From: Marinovum sp034669705
GTDB lineage: Bacteria; Pseudomonadota; Alphaproteobacteria; Rhodobacterales; Rhodobacteraceae
Reading direction: 5' to 3'
Length of the DNA: 64,000 nt
Assembly (NCBI RefSeq): GCF_034669705.1
Contig: NZ_JAXMOR010000015.1
Location: forward strand, 1 to 64,000
Numbering within the stretch: the stretch's first letter is position 1; each line of letters starts with the position of its first letter. A program made the position numbers and the translations under genes. Of the stretch, positions 9,499-18,049 are shown piece by piece. Under the pieces are notes generated by a model. That model did not search any database and was not told the DNA's origin. It was given only the letters and a program-made list of their open reading frames with translations.

Positions 9499-10107
9499 AT
9501 GTCGCGCCTTGCCCTTGTCCCCGCTTTCGCCCGCCTCACGTTGACACCTGTCGCGGCGGGGCTGGTCACGCTGGCACTGCTGCTGCCACCCCCGGCCCGG
9601 GCCGAGACCTGCCCGGCGGCACCGGACCATGGCGGGCGGCTGGACGTTCTGTTCGACGAGGTGCAGGCGGCGCCCAGTGCCGCCGCGGCGCAGCGGGTGG
9701 TGAACCGGATGTGGGACCTCTGGGCCGATGCGCCGGATGCCCGGGCGCAGGAGATCCTCGACCGCGGACTGCGGCGGCGCGGGGCGCAGGATTTCCTTGG
9801 CGCGCTGCAGGATTTCGAACGGTTGATCGCCTATTGCCCGGATTATGCCGAGGGCTACAACCAGCGCGGCTTCATCCGCTTCATCCAGCGCGACTACGCG
9901 GCCGCGCTGATCGATCTCGACCGGGTGCTCGCGCTCAGCCCGCGGCATGTGGGGGCGCTGACCGGCCGGGGGCTGACGCTGATGGCGCTGGGCCGGAGCG
10001 ATGCGGCGCGTGCCGATCTGCTGGCGGCGCTGGCGCTCAATCCCTGGCTGCCGGAGCGGCGCTTTCTGGACGCGCTGCCGCCGGCGGAGGCGGAAACCGA
10101 TCTCTAG
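9499..10107 (+). CDS. Secreted tetratricopeptide-repeat protein
   Basis: This 202-residue protein has a cleavable signal peptide (hydrophobic stretch at about 18-32, likely cut after ARA before ETCP). Three TPR-like helical repeats follow (about residues 92-190), with typical positions such as YNQRGFIRFIQRDYAAALID and alanine/leucine spacing. It is probably a periplasmic protein-binding scaffold. Nothing in the sequence shows a specific partner. It begins 30 bases after putR on the same strand but its content gives no link to proline use. Confidence 0.8.
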   Translation: MSRLALVPAFARLTLTPVAAGLVTLALLLPPPARAETCPAAPDHGGRLDVLFDEVQAAPSAAAAQRVVNRMWDLWADAPDARAQEILDRGLRRRGAQDFLGALQDFERLIAYCPDYAEGYNQRGFIRFIQRDYAAALIDLDRVLALSPRHVGALTGRGLTLMALGRSDAARADLLAALALNPWLPERRFLDALPPAEAETDL

Positions 10108-10160
10108 GTGAATTTTGCGGTTTTCCACCGCGTCCGGGGGGCTTATGGTCGGCCCCGCTG

Positions 10161-10246
10161 GCCCGCGTGGTGGAATGGTAGACACAGGAGACTTAAAATC
10201 TCCAGGCCTTATGGCCGTGCCGGTTCGATCCCGGCCGCGGGTACCA
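10161..10246 (+). tRNA. tRNA-Leu (anticodon TAA)
   Basis: This is an 86-nt class II tRNA. The acceptor stem GCCCGCG pairs with CGCGGGT (one G-U pair), the anticodon loop CTTAAAA gives TAA, a long variable arm follows, and the T-arm contains GGTTCGATCCC. The 3' ACCA is encoded. The gene reads UUA codons, which are rare in this high-GC sequence. Confidence 0.97.
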
Positions 10247-10279
10247 GCCTGTGATCCCCGCCCGGCGTTCGGTGGTCGC

Positions 10280-10537
10280 TCAGATCGCTCTCGGGTCCAT
10301 CACGCTGGCCCAGCGGGTGTGCATTCTGGCGCCGTTTGCCTCCAGCGCGTTGTGCAGCCAGAGCCGCAACCACGCCAGGGTGACCGCGCCGAACATCATG
10401 CATCCGCCGGCCATCAGGCCCTCGGCCCGCTGCTGCGCGACCCCGGCAAAGAGATGCCAGCTCGCGGTAATGAAGAGTGCGATCATGGCGGCCATGAGAA
10501 GCCAGGATGCGGTGTTCTTGAATGTGAGTTTCGCCAT
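10280..10537 (-). CDS. Small two-helix membrane protein, unknown function
   Basis: This 85-residue protein starts with MAKLTFKNTASWLL after an AGAGGA ribosome site; an upstream in-frame ATG is less likely. Two hydrophobic segments (about residues 10-29 and 38-58) suggest a small inner-membrane protein. I do not recognise a family. It lies downstream of irr on the same strand with a 95-base gap, so co-transcription with irr is possible. Confidence 0.55.
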   Translation of the reverse strand: MAKLTFKNTASWLLMAAMIALFITASWHLFAGVAQQRAEGLMAGGCMMFGAVTLAWLRLWLHNALEANGARMHTRWASVMDPRAI

Positions 10538-10632
10538 TTTGTCCTCTGGCAATTTGTTGCGCCCCAGATACATCTTTGGCGCGAATTGCGGCGGAACTGC
10601 GGCCGGTCTGTGGAATTGCCGGGCGCGGGCGA

Positions 10633-11055
10633 TCAGCGCTCCTTGCGGCGCAGCCTGATCACCACGTCGACGCTGGCGATCTCGGCGCCTTCCGGCGCAT
10701 CGGGCAGCGCCACGATCTTGAGCTGGTCGGCCGGGGCGTCGGTCAGATGGCCGTCGTCCTCCCAGTAGAAATGCGGGTGGTCATGGGTGTTGGTGTCGAA
10801 ATAGCTTTTCTGGCCGTCGACAGTGACTTCCTGCATCAGCCCGGCCTCGCAGAAGGCGCGCAGGGTGTTGTAGACGGTGGCCAGCGACACGCTTTCGCCG
10901 GCCTCCTGCACCTTGGTGAACAGGCTCTCGGCGGTGACATGGCGGTTCTTGCCGTCGCCCACCAGAAGCTGCGCCAGGGTCAGCCGCTGCCGCGTCGGAC
11001 GCAGACCCGCGCCAGAGAGCCAGGTGGCTCCGCGGGACAGTGCTGGGGACGTCAT
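10633..11055 (-). CDS. irr: Fur-family iron response regulator Irr
   Basis: This is a 140-residue Fur-superfamily regulator with a winged helix (LTLAQLLVGDGKNRHVTAES, then VSLATVYNTLRAF) and a C-terminal dimerisation/metal region containing HDHPHFY. In alphaproteobacteria Irr represses haem and iron-demanding genes when iron is low. The N-terminal cysteine-containing haem motif of rhizobial Irr is absent, which is normal for this order. Its divergent placement beside fabA supports Irr rather than Fur or Zur. The ATG at 11055 follows a GAGG site; a longer start at 11082 adds nine unsupported residues. Confidence 0.87.
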   Translation of the reverse strand: MTSPALSRGATWLSGAGLRPTRQRLTLAQLLVGDGKNRHVTAESLFTKVQEAGESVSLATVYNTLRAFCEAGLMQEVTVDGQKSYFDTNTHDHPHFYWEDDGHLTDAPADQLKIVALPDAPEGAEIASVDVVIRLRRKER

Positions 11056-11084
11056 GATCGTGCCTCGCTTGCTTGCTCGCATTC

Positions 11085-11114
11085 AATATAGGGGGCTTCG
11101 CCGGCGGTTTTCAA
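11085..11114 (-). promoter_or_regulatory. Probable sigma-70 promoter of irr
   Basis: On the minus strand TTGAAA (11114-11109) and TATATT (11090-11085) are separated by 18 bases, close to consensus. The expected start point lies about 20-25 bases upstream of the irr ATG. No clear Irr (ICE) box was found near it. Confidence 0.5.
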
Positions 11115-11242
11115 TGACGAGCTGTCGCGCCGGGGCACTGTTTCACCGGCAAACGGCTGAAAAGGCTGCGGCCTTGCATGGATTGCCGCGGGAATGCTAG
11201 ACCGGAGCGCAGAATTGATGACCCTTCCAGAAAGGCGCCTGA

Positions 11243-11752
11243 ATGGCCGATTATCCCAGCAGCTTTGACAAAGACGACCTTCTGAAATGCGCAAGGGGCG
11301 AGCTTTTCGGCCCCGGCAATGCGCAGCTGCCGGAACCGCCGATGCTGATGATGGACCGGATCACCGAGATCTCGGGCGATGGCGGCGCACACGGCAAGGG
11401 CCATGTCGTGGCCGAGTTCGACATCACCCCGGACCTGTGGTTCTTTGACTGCCACTTCCCCGGCAACCCGATCATGCCGGGCTGCCTCGGTCTTGACGGG
11501 CTCTGGCAGCTGACCGGCTTCAACCTTGGCTGGCGCGGCTGGCAGGGCCGGGGCTATGCGCTGGGCGTCGGCGAGGTCAAGCTCACCGGCATGGTGCGGC
11601 CCGACCGCAAGATGCTGACCTACAAGGTGGATTTCACCAAGGCACTGCAGACCCGCCGGCTCACCATGGGCGTGGCCGACGGCATCGTCGAGGCCGATGG
11701 CGAGGTGATCTATCAGGTCAAGGACATGAAGGTCGCGCTGTCGGAGAGCTGA
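11243..11752 (+). CDS. fabA: Bifunctional 3-hydroxydecanoyl-ACP dehydratase/isomerase FabA
   Basis: This 169-residue enzyme dehydrates and isomerises 10-carbon acyl-ACP, the branch point of anaerobic unsaturated fatty acid synthesis. The catalytic residues are visible as His71 in CHFPGNP and Asp85 in CLGLDGLW, equivalent to His70 and Asp84 of the E. coli enzyme. The start follows an AGAAAGG ribosome site. fabB and fabI lie downstream on the same strand but are separated from fabA by a phoX-like gene. Confidence 0.97.
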   Translation: MADYPSSFDKDDLLKCARGELFGPGNAQLPEPPMLMMDRITEISGDGGAHGKGHVVAEFDITPDLWFFDCHFPGNPIMPGCLGLDGLWQLTGFNLGWRGWQGRGYALGVGEVKLTGMVRPDRKMLTYKVDFTKALQTRRLTMGVADGIVEADGEVIYQVKDMKVALSES

Positions 11753-11835
11753 TCCGCAGGATTTGAGGCGCGCATTCGACGCCGGCGGTGGAGCCCTCAC
11801 CGCCGGCGTCTGCATGTCTGGCAGGTGGTGGAATT

Positions 11836-11899
11836 CGGGGGCTCTGCCCCCCGGCCAGCGGCCGCCCCCCGGAGGTTTATCTGGCAAGATGAAGCAGGG
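11836..11899 (+). repeat. Interspersed repeat family A, copy 3 (full-length form)
   Basis: This copy has a GGGGGCTCTGCCCCC hairpin, a second palindrome GGCCAGCGGCC, then CCCCCCGGAGGTTTATCTGGCAAGATGAAG. It sits in the fabA-phoX gap. Confidence 0.7.
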
Positions 11900-11918
11900 G
11901 AGCGGCGCGCAAATCGCG

Positions 11919-11958
11919 GCGTAACCGCAATGTCATGAGGGGGTCGCAAAAGCGTTAC
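11919..11958 (+). promoter_or_regulatory. Candidate PhoB operator: four 11-bp-phased half sites before phoX
   Basis: Four 7-base half sites occur every 11 bases: GCGTAAC, ATGTCAT, GGGTCGC and GCGTTAC. Each fits the Pho-box half-site pattern NNGTnRY, and the spacing equals one helical turn as PhoB requires. Only the second half site is close to consensus. The position about 85 bases upstream of a phosphatase gene supports the call, which is an inference. Confidence 0.5.
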
Positions 11959-12042
11959 GATCCGGGCTTAGGCGCTGGGCGGACCGGTGCTGCCAGATGG
12001 CGGCGCGTCACTCAGCCAGATTACACAGCAAGGAACACTCAC

Positions 12043-13929
12043 ATGGTGGACAAATCGCTCATCGACCTTTCCTGGGACGATTTCGACGAACAGCGCGATC
12101 CGCGCCCCGCGGGCAATGACTTCGACAAGGTGGTCGACCGCGCGATCTCGCGCCGCGGCTTTCTTGGCGGGGCGCTGGCCTTTGGCTCGGGGGCCGCGGT
12201 CTTTGGCAGCGGGTTGATGTCCTCGACCACCGCGGCGCGGGCGCAGGGCGCATCGGGCTTTGCCTTCACCCCGATCGGGATTGCCACCGACCACGAAATC
12301 CATGTGCCCGAGGGCTATGCCCACAAGGTGCTGGTGCGCTGGGGCGATGCGCTCTGGTCCGAGGCCGAGGGTGCCTATTCGCCCGAGACCGGCGTGTCGG
12401 TCGAGATGTCCGACAAGGTCTTTGGCGAGAACACCGACGGCATGGAGCTCTTCGAGGTCGATGGCCGCGAGGTGATCGCGGTGAACTCGGAATACGTCAA
12501 CCCCAAGATCAACCTGCCCGCCGCCTCGGAGGGCGTGCCGCAGTCGGCCGATGAGGTCACCCTGCTGAAGAACCTGCAGGGCGTGACGGTGATGGAAGTG
12601 ACCCGTGGCGAGGACGGCTACCAAGTGGTCAAGGACAGCCCGCTGAACCGCCGCATCACCCATGAAACCGAGATGACCCTCGAAGGCCCGCTGGCCGGTC
12701 ATGCGCTGGTCAAGACCAATGCCGATCCCGAGGGGCGCACCGTCAAGGGCACGATGAACAACTGCGGCTCCGGCCGCACGCTCTGGGGCACCTATCTGAC
12801 CTGCGAAGAGAACTTCAACGGCTATTTCGGCGCCACCGGGGCGGAGCCCGTGGGCGAGGGCTATGCCCGCTACGGCATCGGCGGCGAAGGTCGCTATGCC
12901 TATGAGAAGTTTGACGCGCGCTACGACCTGAGCCAGGAGCCGAACGAGCCGAACCGCCACGGTTTCGTCACCGAGATCGACCCGGCCGATCCGACCTCGA
13001 CGCCGAAAAAGCGCACCGCGCTGGGCCGCTTCAAGCATGAGAACGCGGCGATGGTGCAGGCCTCCGACGGCCGGGTCGTGGTCTACATGGGCGACGACGA
13101 GCGCGGCGAGTTCCTCTACAAATACGTCTCGAACGGCACCTGGGAAGAGGGCCAGGACGGCGGCGATCTGCTCGATGACGGCACGCTTTATGTGGCGAAG
13201 TTCAACGACGACCAGACCGGCCAATGGCTGGCGCTGACGCCCGAGACCACCGGCATGGACCTGCCGGAGATCCTCGCCTTTACCCGCATGGCGGCCTCGG
13301 CGGCCGGCGCGACCACCATGGACCGTCCCGAATGGGTCGCGGTCAACCCGCTCAAGGCCGAGGCCTATGTGGCGCTGACCAACAACTCGCGCCGGGGCGA
13401 AGGTGCCAGCAATGCCGGTGGCGACGACATGTCGGTCAATGCGCCCAACCCGCGCGAAACCAACAACTACGGTCAGATCGCGCGCTGGACCCCCGAGGGC
13501 GGCAATCACGCGGCGGATGGGTTCTCTTGGGACCTCTATGTCATGGCCGGCAACCCGGCGGTCTATGACAACGCCTATGCCGGCTCCGAGAATGTGACCG
13601 AGGGCAACATGTTCAACTCGCCCGACGGCATGGTCTTCTCCTCGGACGGGATGCTCTGGATCCAGACCGACGGCGATGACGACAACGAGGGCGATTTCGA
13701 GGGCATGGGCAACAACCAGATGCTGGTGGGCAACCCCGAGACCGGCGAGATCGCGCGCTTCATGACGGTGCCGAACGGGGCCGAGGTGACCGGCCTGTGC
13801 TTCTCGCTCGACAAGACGGTGGCCTTTGTCGGCGTGCAGCACCCGGGTGGCGCATGGCCCGATGGCGAGGGTGCGCCGCGGTCCTCCGTGGTGGCCGTGT
13901 GGCGCGAGGATGGCGCGACCATCGGCTGA
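12043..13929 (+). CDS. PhoX-type (DUF839) Tat-exported alkaline phosphatase-like protein
   Basis: This 628-residue protein carries a twin-arginine signal (SRRGFLGGALAFGSG, about residues 36-50) after a cytoplasmic leader that starts MVDKSL. The mature part matches the DUF839/PhoX fold, a calcium/iron phosphatase that releases phosphate from organic esters in the periplasm. Segments such as NNCGSGRTLWGTYLTCEENF and FKHENAAMV are typical. The start at 12043 follows AAGGAAC; a longer frame from 11935 runs through the promoter and is rejected. It lies between fabA and fabB, followed by a strong terminator, so it looks like a separate transcription unit. Confidence 0.88.
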   Translation: MVDKSLIDLSWDDFDEQRDPRPAGNDFDKVVDRAISRRGFLGGALAFGSGAAVFGSGLMSSTTAARAQGASGFAFTPIGIATDHEIHVPEGYAHKVLVRWGDALWSEAEGAYSPETGVSVEMSDKVFGENTDGMELFEVDGREVIAVNSEYVNPKINLPAASEGVPQSADEVTLLKNLQGVTVMEVTRGEDGYQVVKDSPLNRRITHETEMTLEGPLAGHALVKTNADPEGRTVKGTMNNCGSGRTLWGTYLTCEENFNGYFGATGAEPVGEGYARYGIGGEGRYAYEKFDARYDLSQEPNEPNRHGFVTEIDPADPTSTPKKRTALGRFKHENAAMVQASDGRVVVYMGDDERGEFLYKYVSNGTWEEGQDGGDLLDDGTLYVAKFNDDQTGQWLALTPETTGMDLPEILAFTRMAASAAGATTMDRPEWVAVNPLKAEAYVALTNNSRRGEGASNAGGDDMSVNAPNPRETNNYGQIARWTPEGGNHAADGFSWDLYVMAGNPAVYDNAYAGSENVTEGNMFNSPDGMVFSSDGMLWIQTDGDDDNEGDFEGMGNNQMLVGNPETGEIARFMTVPNGAEVTGLCFSLDKTVAFVGVQHPGGAWPDGEGAPRSSVVAVWREDGATIG

Positions 13930-13950
13930 GGCTGATTGCGGGACTAACGA

Positions 13951-13985
13951 CGCGGCGCCGGGGTTCCGGCGCCGCGTTGCGTTTG
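13951..13985 (+). terminator. Terminator after phoX
   Basis: A perfect 11-bp stem CGCGGCGCCGG (13951-13961) / CCGGCGCCGCG (13966-13976) with a GGTT loop is followed by TTGCGTTT. It separates the phosphatase gene from fabB. Confidence 0.75.
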
Positions 13986-14120
13986 GAAGGGGGCGACGAC
14001 GGGAGCCGCGCAGCGACGGGCCGCGGTGCGGCAGTGGTGTGTGGCAGTTTATGCCGCAAAGCCCGTACGCCATCCGACAGTCACACAGGTGGCAGCCAAA
14101 TCGCCGCGCCTGGGGGCGGC

Positions 14121-14172
14121 GTCATGCCAAAGGCATGCCTCCGGCATGACGATGCGCGGAGGCATGCGGCCT
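14121..14172. repeat. Nested palindromes in the phoX-fabB gap
   Basis: GTCATGCC (14121-14128) pairs with GGCATGAC (14143-14150), around an inner GGCATGCC (14132-14139); a further GGCATGC follows at 14161. The element could form a cruciform or an RNA hairpin upstream of fabB. The rest of this 403-bp gap shows no gene. Confidence 0.5.
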
Positions 14173-14332
14173 CGTTTAACGCGCTGGGTTGTTCATCGCC
14201 AGCGTGACACAAAGGGAGGGTCTGCCCTGTCCACCGGCCCCGTAACGCACCACCTCAACAAGCCCAATCCGCTTGCCCCATCCCCCCCGCCTGTCCTACA
14301 CAGGGCGCCAACAAGCCAAAGGGAGTGCGTTC

Positions 14333-15562
14333 ATGCGCCGTGTCGTCGTCACCGGGTTGGGGATCGTTTCCTCCATCGGCAACAATGTCGAAGAGGTCCT
14401 CGCCTCGCTCAAGGCCGGCAAGTCCGGCATCACCGCCAATGAAGAGATGAAAGAGCATGGCTTCCGCAGCCAGATCGCCGGCGACATCAAGCTGAACGTC
14501 GCCGATCACGTCGACAAGCGGACCCTGCGCTTCATGGGGCCGGGCGCGGCCTATGCTCATATCGCCATGGGCCAGGCAATCGCCGACGCGGGGCTTGAGG
14601 AGGACGATGTCGTCAACCCGCGCACCGGTCTGGTGGCAGGCTCCGGCGGGCCCTCGACCTCTGCCATGCTGGCGGCGCATCAGACGGTGCTGAAAAGCGG
14701 CGCGACCAAGCGGATCGGGCCCTTCGCGGTGCCCAAGACCATGTGTTCGACCGTCTCGGCCAACCTTTCGACCGCCTACAAGATCAAGGGCATCAACTAC
14801 TCGATCACCTCGGCCTGCTCGACCTCGCTGCATTGCATCGGCAATGCCGCCGAGCAGATCATGATGGGCAAGCAGGACGTGATGTTCGCCGGCGGCGGCG
14901 AAGAGCTCGACTGGACGCTGTCGTGCCTGTTCGACGCGATGGGTGCGATGAGCTCGAAGTTCAACGACACGCCCGAGAAGGCCTCCCGCGCCTTTGATGC
15001 GGACCGCGACGGGTTCGTCATCGGCGGCGGCGGCGGCATGGTGGTGCTGGAAGAGCTGGAACGGGCCAAGGCGCGCGGCGCCAAGATCTATGCCGAGGTC
15101 ACCGGCTATGGCGCCACCTCTGACGGTGCCGACATGGTGGCGCCCTCGGGTGAAGGCGGCGAACGGGCGATGCGCGTGGCGCTCTCGACCCTGCCGGAGG
15201 GGCGCAAGGTCGGCTACATCAACGCCCATGGCACCTCGACCCCGGTGGGCGACGTCGGCGAGATCGAGGCGGTGCGCCGGGTCTTTGGCGAGGGCTCTAC
15301 CCCGCCGGTGAGTTCCACCAAGTCGATGACCGGCCACAGCCAGGGCGCCACCGGCGCGCAGGAGGCGATCTATTGCCTGCTGATGCTCGAGCATGATTTC
15401 ATCGCCCCGTCGATCAACGTGGACAACCTCGATCCGGCGCTAAAGCCCGAGGAGATCGCCACCTCTCTGGTCGAGAACGCCGGTCTCGACAGCGTGATGA
15501 CCAACAGCTTCGGCTTCGGCGGCACCAACGGATCGATGATCCTGAGCAAGTACAACGGGTGA
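14333..15562 (+). CDS. fabB: 3-oxoacyl-ACP synthase I FabB
   Basis: This 409-residue condensing enzyme elongates unsaturated acyl-ACP made by FabA. The nucleophile is Cys162 in ITSACSTSLHC; the two catalytic histidines lie in NAHGTSTPVGD and GHSQGATGAQ, and the C-terminal SFGFGGTN glycine loop is present. The ATG at 14333 follows AAAGGGAG and gives the standard MRRVVVTGLG start. fabI follows only seven bases after the stop, so the two form an operon. Confidence 0.96.
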   Translation: MRRVVVTGLGIVSSIGNNVEEVLASLKAGKSGITANEEMKEHGFRSQIAGDIKLNVADHVDKRTLRFMGPGAAYAHIAMGQAIADAGLEEDDVVNPRTGLVAGSGGPSTSAMLAAHQTVLKSGATKRIGPFAVPKTMCSTVSANLSTAYKIKGINYSITSACSTSLHCIGNAAEQIMMGKQDVMFAGGGEELDWTLSCLFDAMGAMSSKFNDTPEKASRAFDADRDGFVIGGGGGMVVLEELERAKARGAKIYAEVTGYGATSDGADMVAPSGEGGERAMRVALSTLPEGRKVGYINAHGTSTPVGDVGEIEAVRRVFGEGSTPPVSSTKSMTGHSQGATGAQEAIYCLLMLEHDFIAPSINVDNLDPALKPEEIATSLVENAGLDSVMTNSFGFGGTNGSMILSKYNG

Positions 15563-15569
15563 TCTGATC

Positions 15570-16361
15570 ATGTCTCATTCCTTGAAGGGCAAACGCGGGC
15601 TGGTCATGGGCGTCGCCAACGAACGCTCTATCGCCTGGGGGATTGCCAAGGCGATGGCCGAGGCCGGTGCCGAACTGGCCTTTACCTATCAGGGCGAGGC
15701 CTTCGGCAAGCGGGTCGAGCCTCTGGCGGCCTCGGTGGGTTCGGATTTCCTCGTCGATGTCGACGTGACCGACGATGCCTCGCTGGACGCAGCCTTCGAC
15801 AAGCTCGGCGCGCGCTGGCCGACGATCGATTTCCTGGTCCATGCCATCGCCTTTTCCGACAAGACCGAGCTCACTGGCCGGGTGCTCAACACCTCGCGGC
15901 AGAACTTCAAGACCTCGATGGACATCTCGGCCTATTCCTTCATCGAGGTCGCCCGCCGGGCGCATCCGCTGATGGTGGAAAACGGCGGCACGCTGCTGAC
16001 GCTCACCTACATGGGCTCGAACCGGGTGACGCCGAACTATAACGTGATGGGCATCGCCAAGGCGGCGCTCGAAGCTTCGGTGCGCTACCTCGCCAATGAC
16101 CTCGGTCCCGAGGGCATCCGCGTCAACGCGATCTCGCCCGGCCCGATGAAGACGCTGGCCGGGGCGGCGATCGGCGGTGCGCGCAAGACCTACAAGCATA
16201 CCGACCAGAACGCGCCGCTGCGCGCCAATGCCACGCTCGAGGCGGTGGGCGGCACGGCGGTCTATCTCGCCTCCGATGCCGGGGCCTGCACCACCGGAGA
16301 GATCATCCGCGTCGATGGCGGATTTCACGTTCTGGGCATGCCGCAGGCGGAAAACCTGTAG
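15570..16361 (+). CDS. fabI: Enoyl-ACP reductase FabI
   Basis: This 263-residue NADH-dependent reductase completes each fatty-acid elongation cycle. It has the FabI-type cofactor motif (VMGVANERSIAWGIA) and the catalytic set Tyr147, Tyr157 and Lys164 in the Y-x6-K arrangement, each one residue later than in E. coli. This is the triclosan-sensitive class of reductase. It is in an operon with fabB. Confidence 0.96.
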   Translation: MSHSLKGKRGLVMGVANERSIAWGIAKAMAEAGAELAFTYQGEAFGKRVEPLAASVGSDFLVDVDVTDDASLDAAFDKLGARWPTIDFLVHAIAFSDKTELTGRVLNTSRQNFKTSMDISAYSFIEVARRAHPLMVENGGTLLTLTYMGSNRVTPNYNVMGIAKAALEASVRYLANDLGPEGIRVNAISPGPMKTLAGAAIGGARKTYKHTDQNAPLRANATLEAVGGTAVYLASDAGACTTGEIIRVDGGFHVLGMPQAENL

Positions 16362-16424
16362 CGCGCCCCAACTCCGGCAATTTCCCGCCCCGTTCCTGCC
16401 AAGGAGCTGGGCTAGCTTTTTGCC

Positions 16425-17069
16425 ATGACACCTGATCAAGCCCTCAAGACCGCCATGATCGGCGAGACCGCCCCGACCCGGCGCCGCGCGCGGCCCGCAC
16501 CGGCGCGCAAACCGGCCTCGCGTGGCTTTCGCTGGACGGTCAGGCTGCTTTGCCTTGCGCTGTCGTTGATGATCACCCGCGGTCTGATGCAGACGCCAGA
16601 GGTGCGGGCGCTCTGGGACGAGGGGCTTGCCACGGTGCAGGCTTTCCTCGCCGAGGAGCGCGCCCAGGTCGAGGCCAGGGCCGCCGCGGACGCGCTTGAT
16701 GCGATGGGGGAGGGCGCGCCCGACGCGCCACCGGTGGCGATGTTCGCCGATCGCGTCACGGTCAATCGCAACACCGGCTCGGCCGCCCCAAGGGTGCTGA
16801 GCGGCGCGGTCGAGGATGTGCTGGCCGGCAATGCCTTTCTGCTCGAAGACGTGCCGGTGGTGCTCGACGGTCTCACCTGTGGCGCACCCGGCAGTGACGC
16901 CGGGCGCAAGGCCATGCGTGGCCTGCAGCAGCTCACCCGCGCCGAGCGCCTGCGCTGCACCGTGACCGGCCGGGCCGGGGACCATGCGGTCAGGGCGCTC
17001 TGCAGCCTCAAGGGCGGCGGCGACCTGTCCAGCCAGATGCAGGCCGAGCGGCTCTGCACCGCGAGCTAG
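16425..17069 (+). CDS. Membrane-anchored protein with degenerate SNase-like domain
   Basis: This 214-residue protein has a basic N-terminus (residues 18-36), one membrane helix (about 38-54), an acidic/alanine linker and a C-terminal domain from about residue 120. That domain follows the staphylococcal-nuclease pattern (GNAFLLEDVPVVLDGLTCGAP, then AMRGLQQL, LRCTV, ALCSLKGGGDLS) but the usual catalytic arginines and aspartates are not evident, so nuclease activity is doubtful. Three or four cysteines suggest an oxidised, periplasmic location. It follows fabI by 63 bases. Function unknown. Confidence 0.6.
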   Translation: MTPDQALKTAMIGETAPTRRRARPAPARKPASRGFRWTVRLLCLALSLMITRGLMQTPEVRALWDEGLATVQAFLAEERAQVEARAAADALDAMGEGAPDAPPVAMFADRVTVNRNTGSAAPRVLSGAVEDVLAGNAFLLEDVPVVLDGLTCGAPGSDAGRKAMRGLQQLTRAERLRCTVTGRAGDHAVRALCSLKGGGDLSSQMQAERLCTAS

Positions 17070-17073
17070 GGCG

Positions 17074-17943
17074 TCAGAACCACTGCCCGGGCTCCATCAG
17101 CCCCAGATCCAGCAATTGCCGCGAGTGCCATTCGAAGGGCACCGAATTGTGCCAGGTGAAGCCGGCGATGTCATAGGTCGAACCGGGATTGAGCTTCAGC
17201 GCCTTGGCGGTGCGGAACGAGGCCACCGCCGCCGTCAGGTTGTGATGCCAAGGGCAGGCGTAGGTGTTGTATTCCTCGTCGGAGAAGGTGTGATCGGGCC
17301 GCATCACCAGCTTGGGACTGGCCCGAAAGATCGAGATCCGATCGATCTTGCGCCGGGCCGCCGGCACATGTTCCTCGTAGCGCCAGCGCAGCCCGCCGTG
17401 GAAATCCAGCTGCCGCTCCTTGGGATGGCCGTGGTTCTCCGGATCGGGCCGGGCCTGGGCGTAATAGCCGGTTCGGTCGAGATGCGCATTCTCCAGCGAG
17501 ACCGCGTTGCGATGTCGTTTCAGGTCGCCGGCATAGAGATCGACCACGTAGCTCAGCATCGCGTCGCGCCGCTCCTCGGCGTGAAAGGCCAGCATCTCGC
17601 CGATGGTCCGGGTCTCGCAGAACGGATAGAACAGGTACTCGGCATTGTAGCAGTAATAGAGCCAGCTATCGCCCGCGTGCGGGATCACGGCGTTGACGAT
17701 GGCCGCGATGCCGCCGTCGCGGACGTGGCTGTGGTCGACCCGGTGGATGCTCTCGACCAAGTCCTCGGGCAGGACGATCCGCGGTGGCATGAAGGCCACC
17801 ACCGCACGGAACCCCTGATACTGGTGGTGGCGCAGGGTCGAGGCGACCTCGGCCTCGTCCTCGCAGAGGATCAGCGCCACCGGCCCGCGGGCCAGCGCCG
17901 GCTTGCCCCGGTCGAGGAAATCGGAAAGCGACGAATACTGCAT
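17074..17943 (-). CDS. Glycosyltransferase family 2-like protein
   Basis: This 289-residue soluble protein resembles the roseobacter family annotated as Glyco_tranf_2_4-type transferases. The pattern VALILCEDEAEVASTLRHH near the N-terminus and DGGIAAIVNAVIP fit a nucleotide-sugar-binding domain of that group, but a clear DxD motif is not obvious. Acceptor and sugar are unknown. The ATG at 17943 follows a CGAGG site. It is divergent from miaB with 106 bases between them and convergent with the SNase-like gene (4-base gap). Confidence 0.55.
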   Translation of the reverse strand: MQYSSLSDFLDRGKPALARGPVALILCEDEAEVASTLRHHQYQGFRAVVAFMPPRIVLPEDLVESIHRVDHSHVRDGGIAAIVNAVIPHAGDSWLYYCYNAEYLFYPFCETRTIGEMLAFHAEERRDAMLSYVVDLYAGDLKRHRNAVSLENAHLDRTGYYAQARPDPENHGHPKERQLDFHGGLRWRYEEHVPAARRKIDRISIFRASPKLVMRPDHTFSDEEYNTYACPWHHNLTAAVASFRTAKALKLNPGSTYDIAGFTWHNSVPFEWHSRQLLDLGLMEPGQWF

Positions 17944-18049
17944 CAAGGCCTCGTTTTGCCGCAGACTCGGTGAATTTTGTGTGCATTGCAAGAGAGGGGT
18001 CTTTTGCTGTAGGCACCCGGCTCAGACGCGCGTCCGAGGAATCCCAGAA

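Noticed and set aside
11968..14073. A 701-codon open frame antisense to the phoX-type gene
   Set aside because: It mirrors the strong codon bias of the plus-strand gene, lacks any recognisable domain and runs through a terminator.
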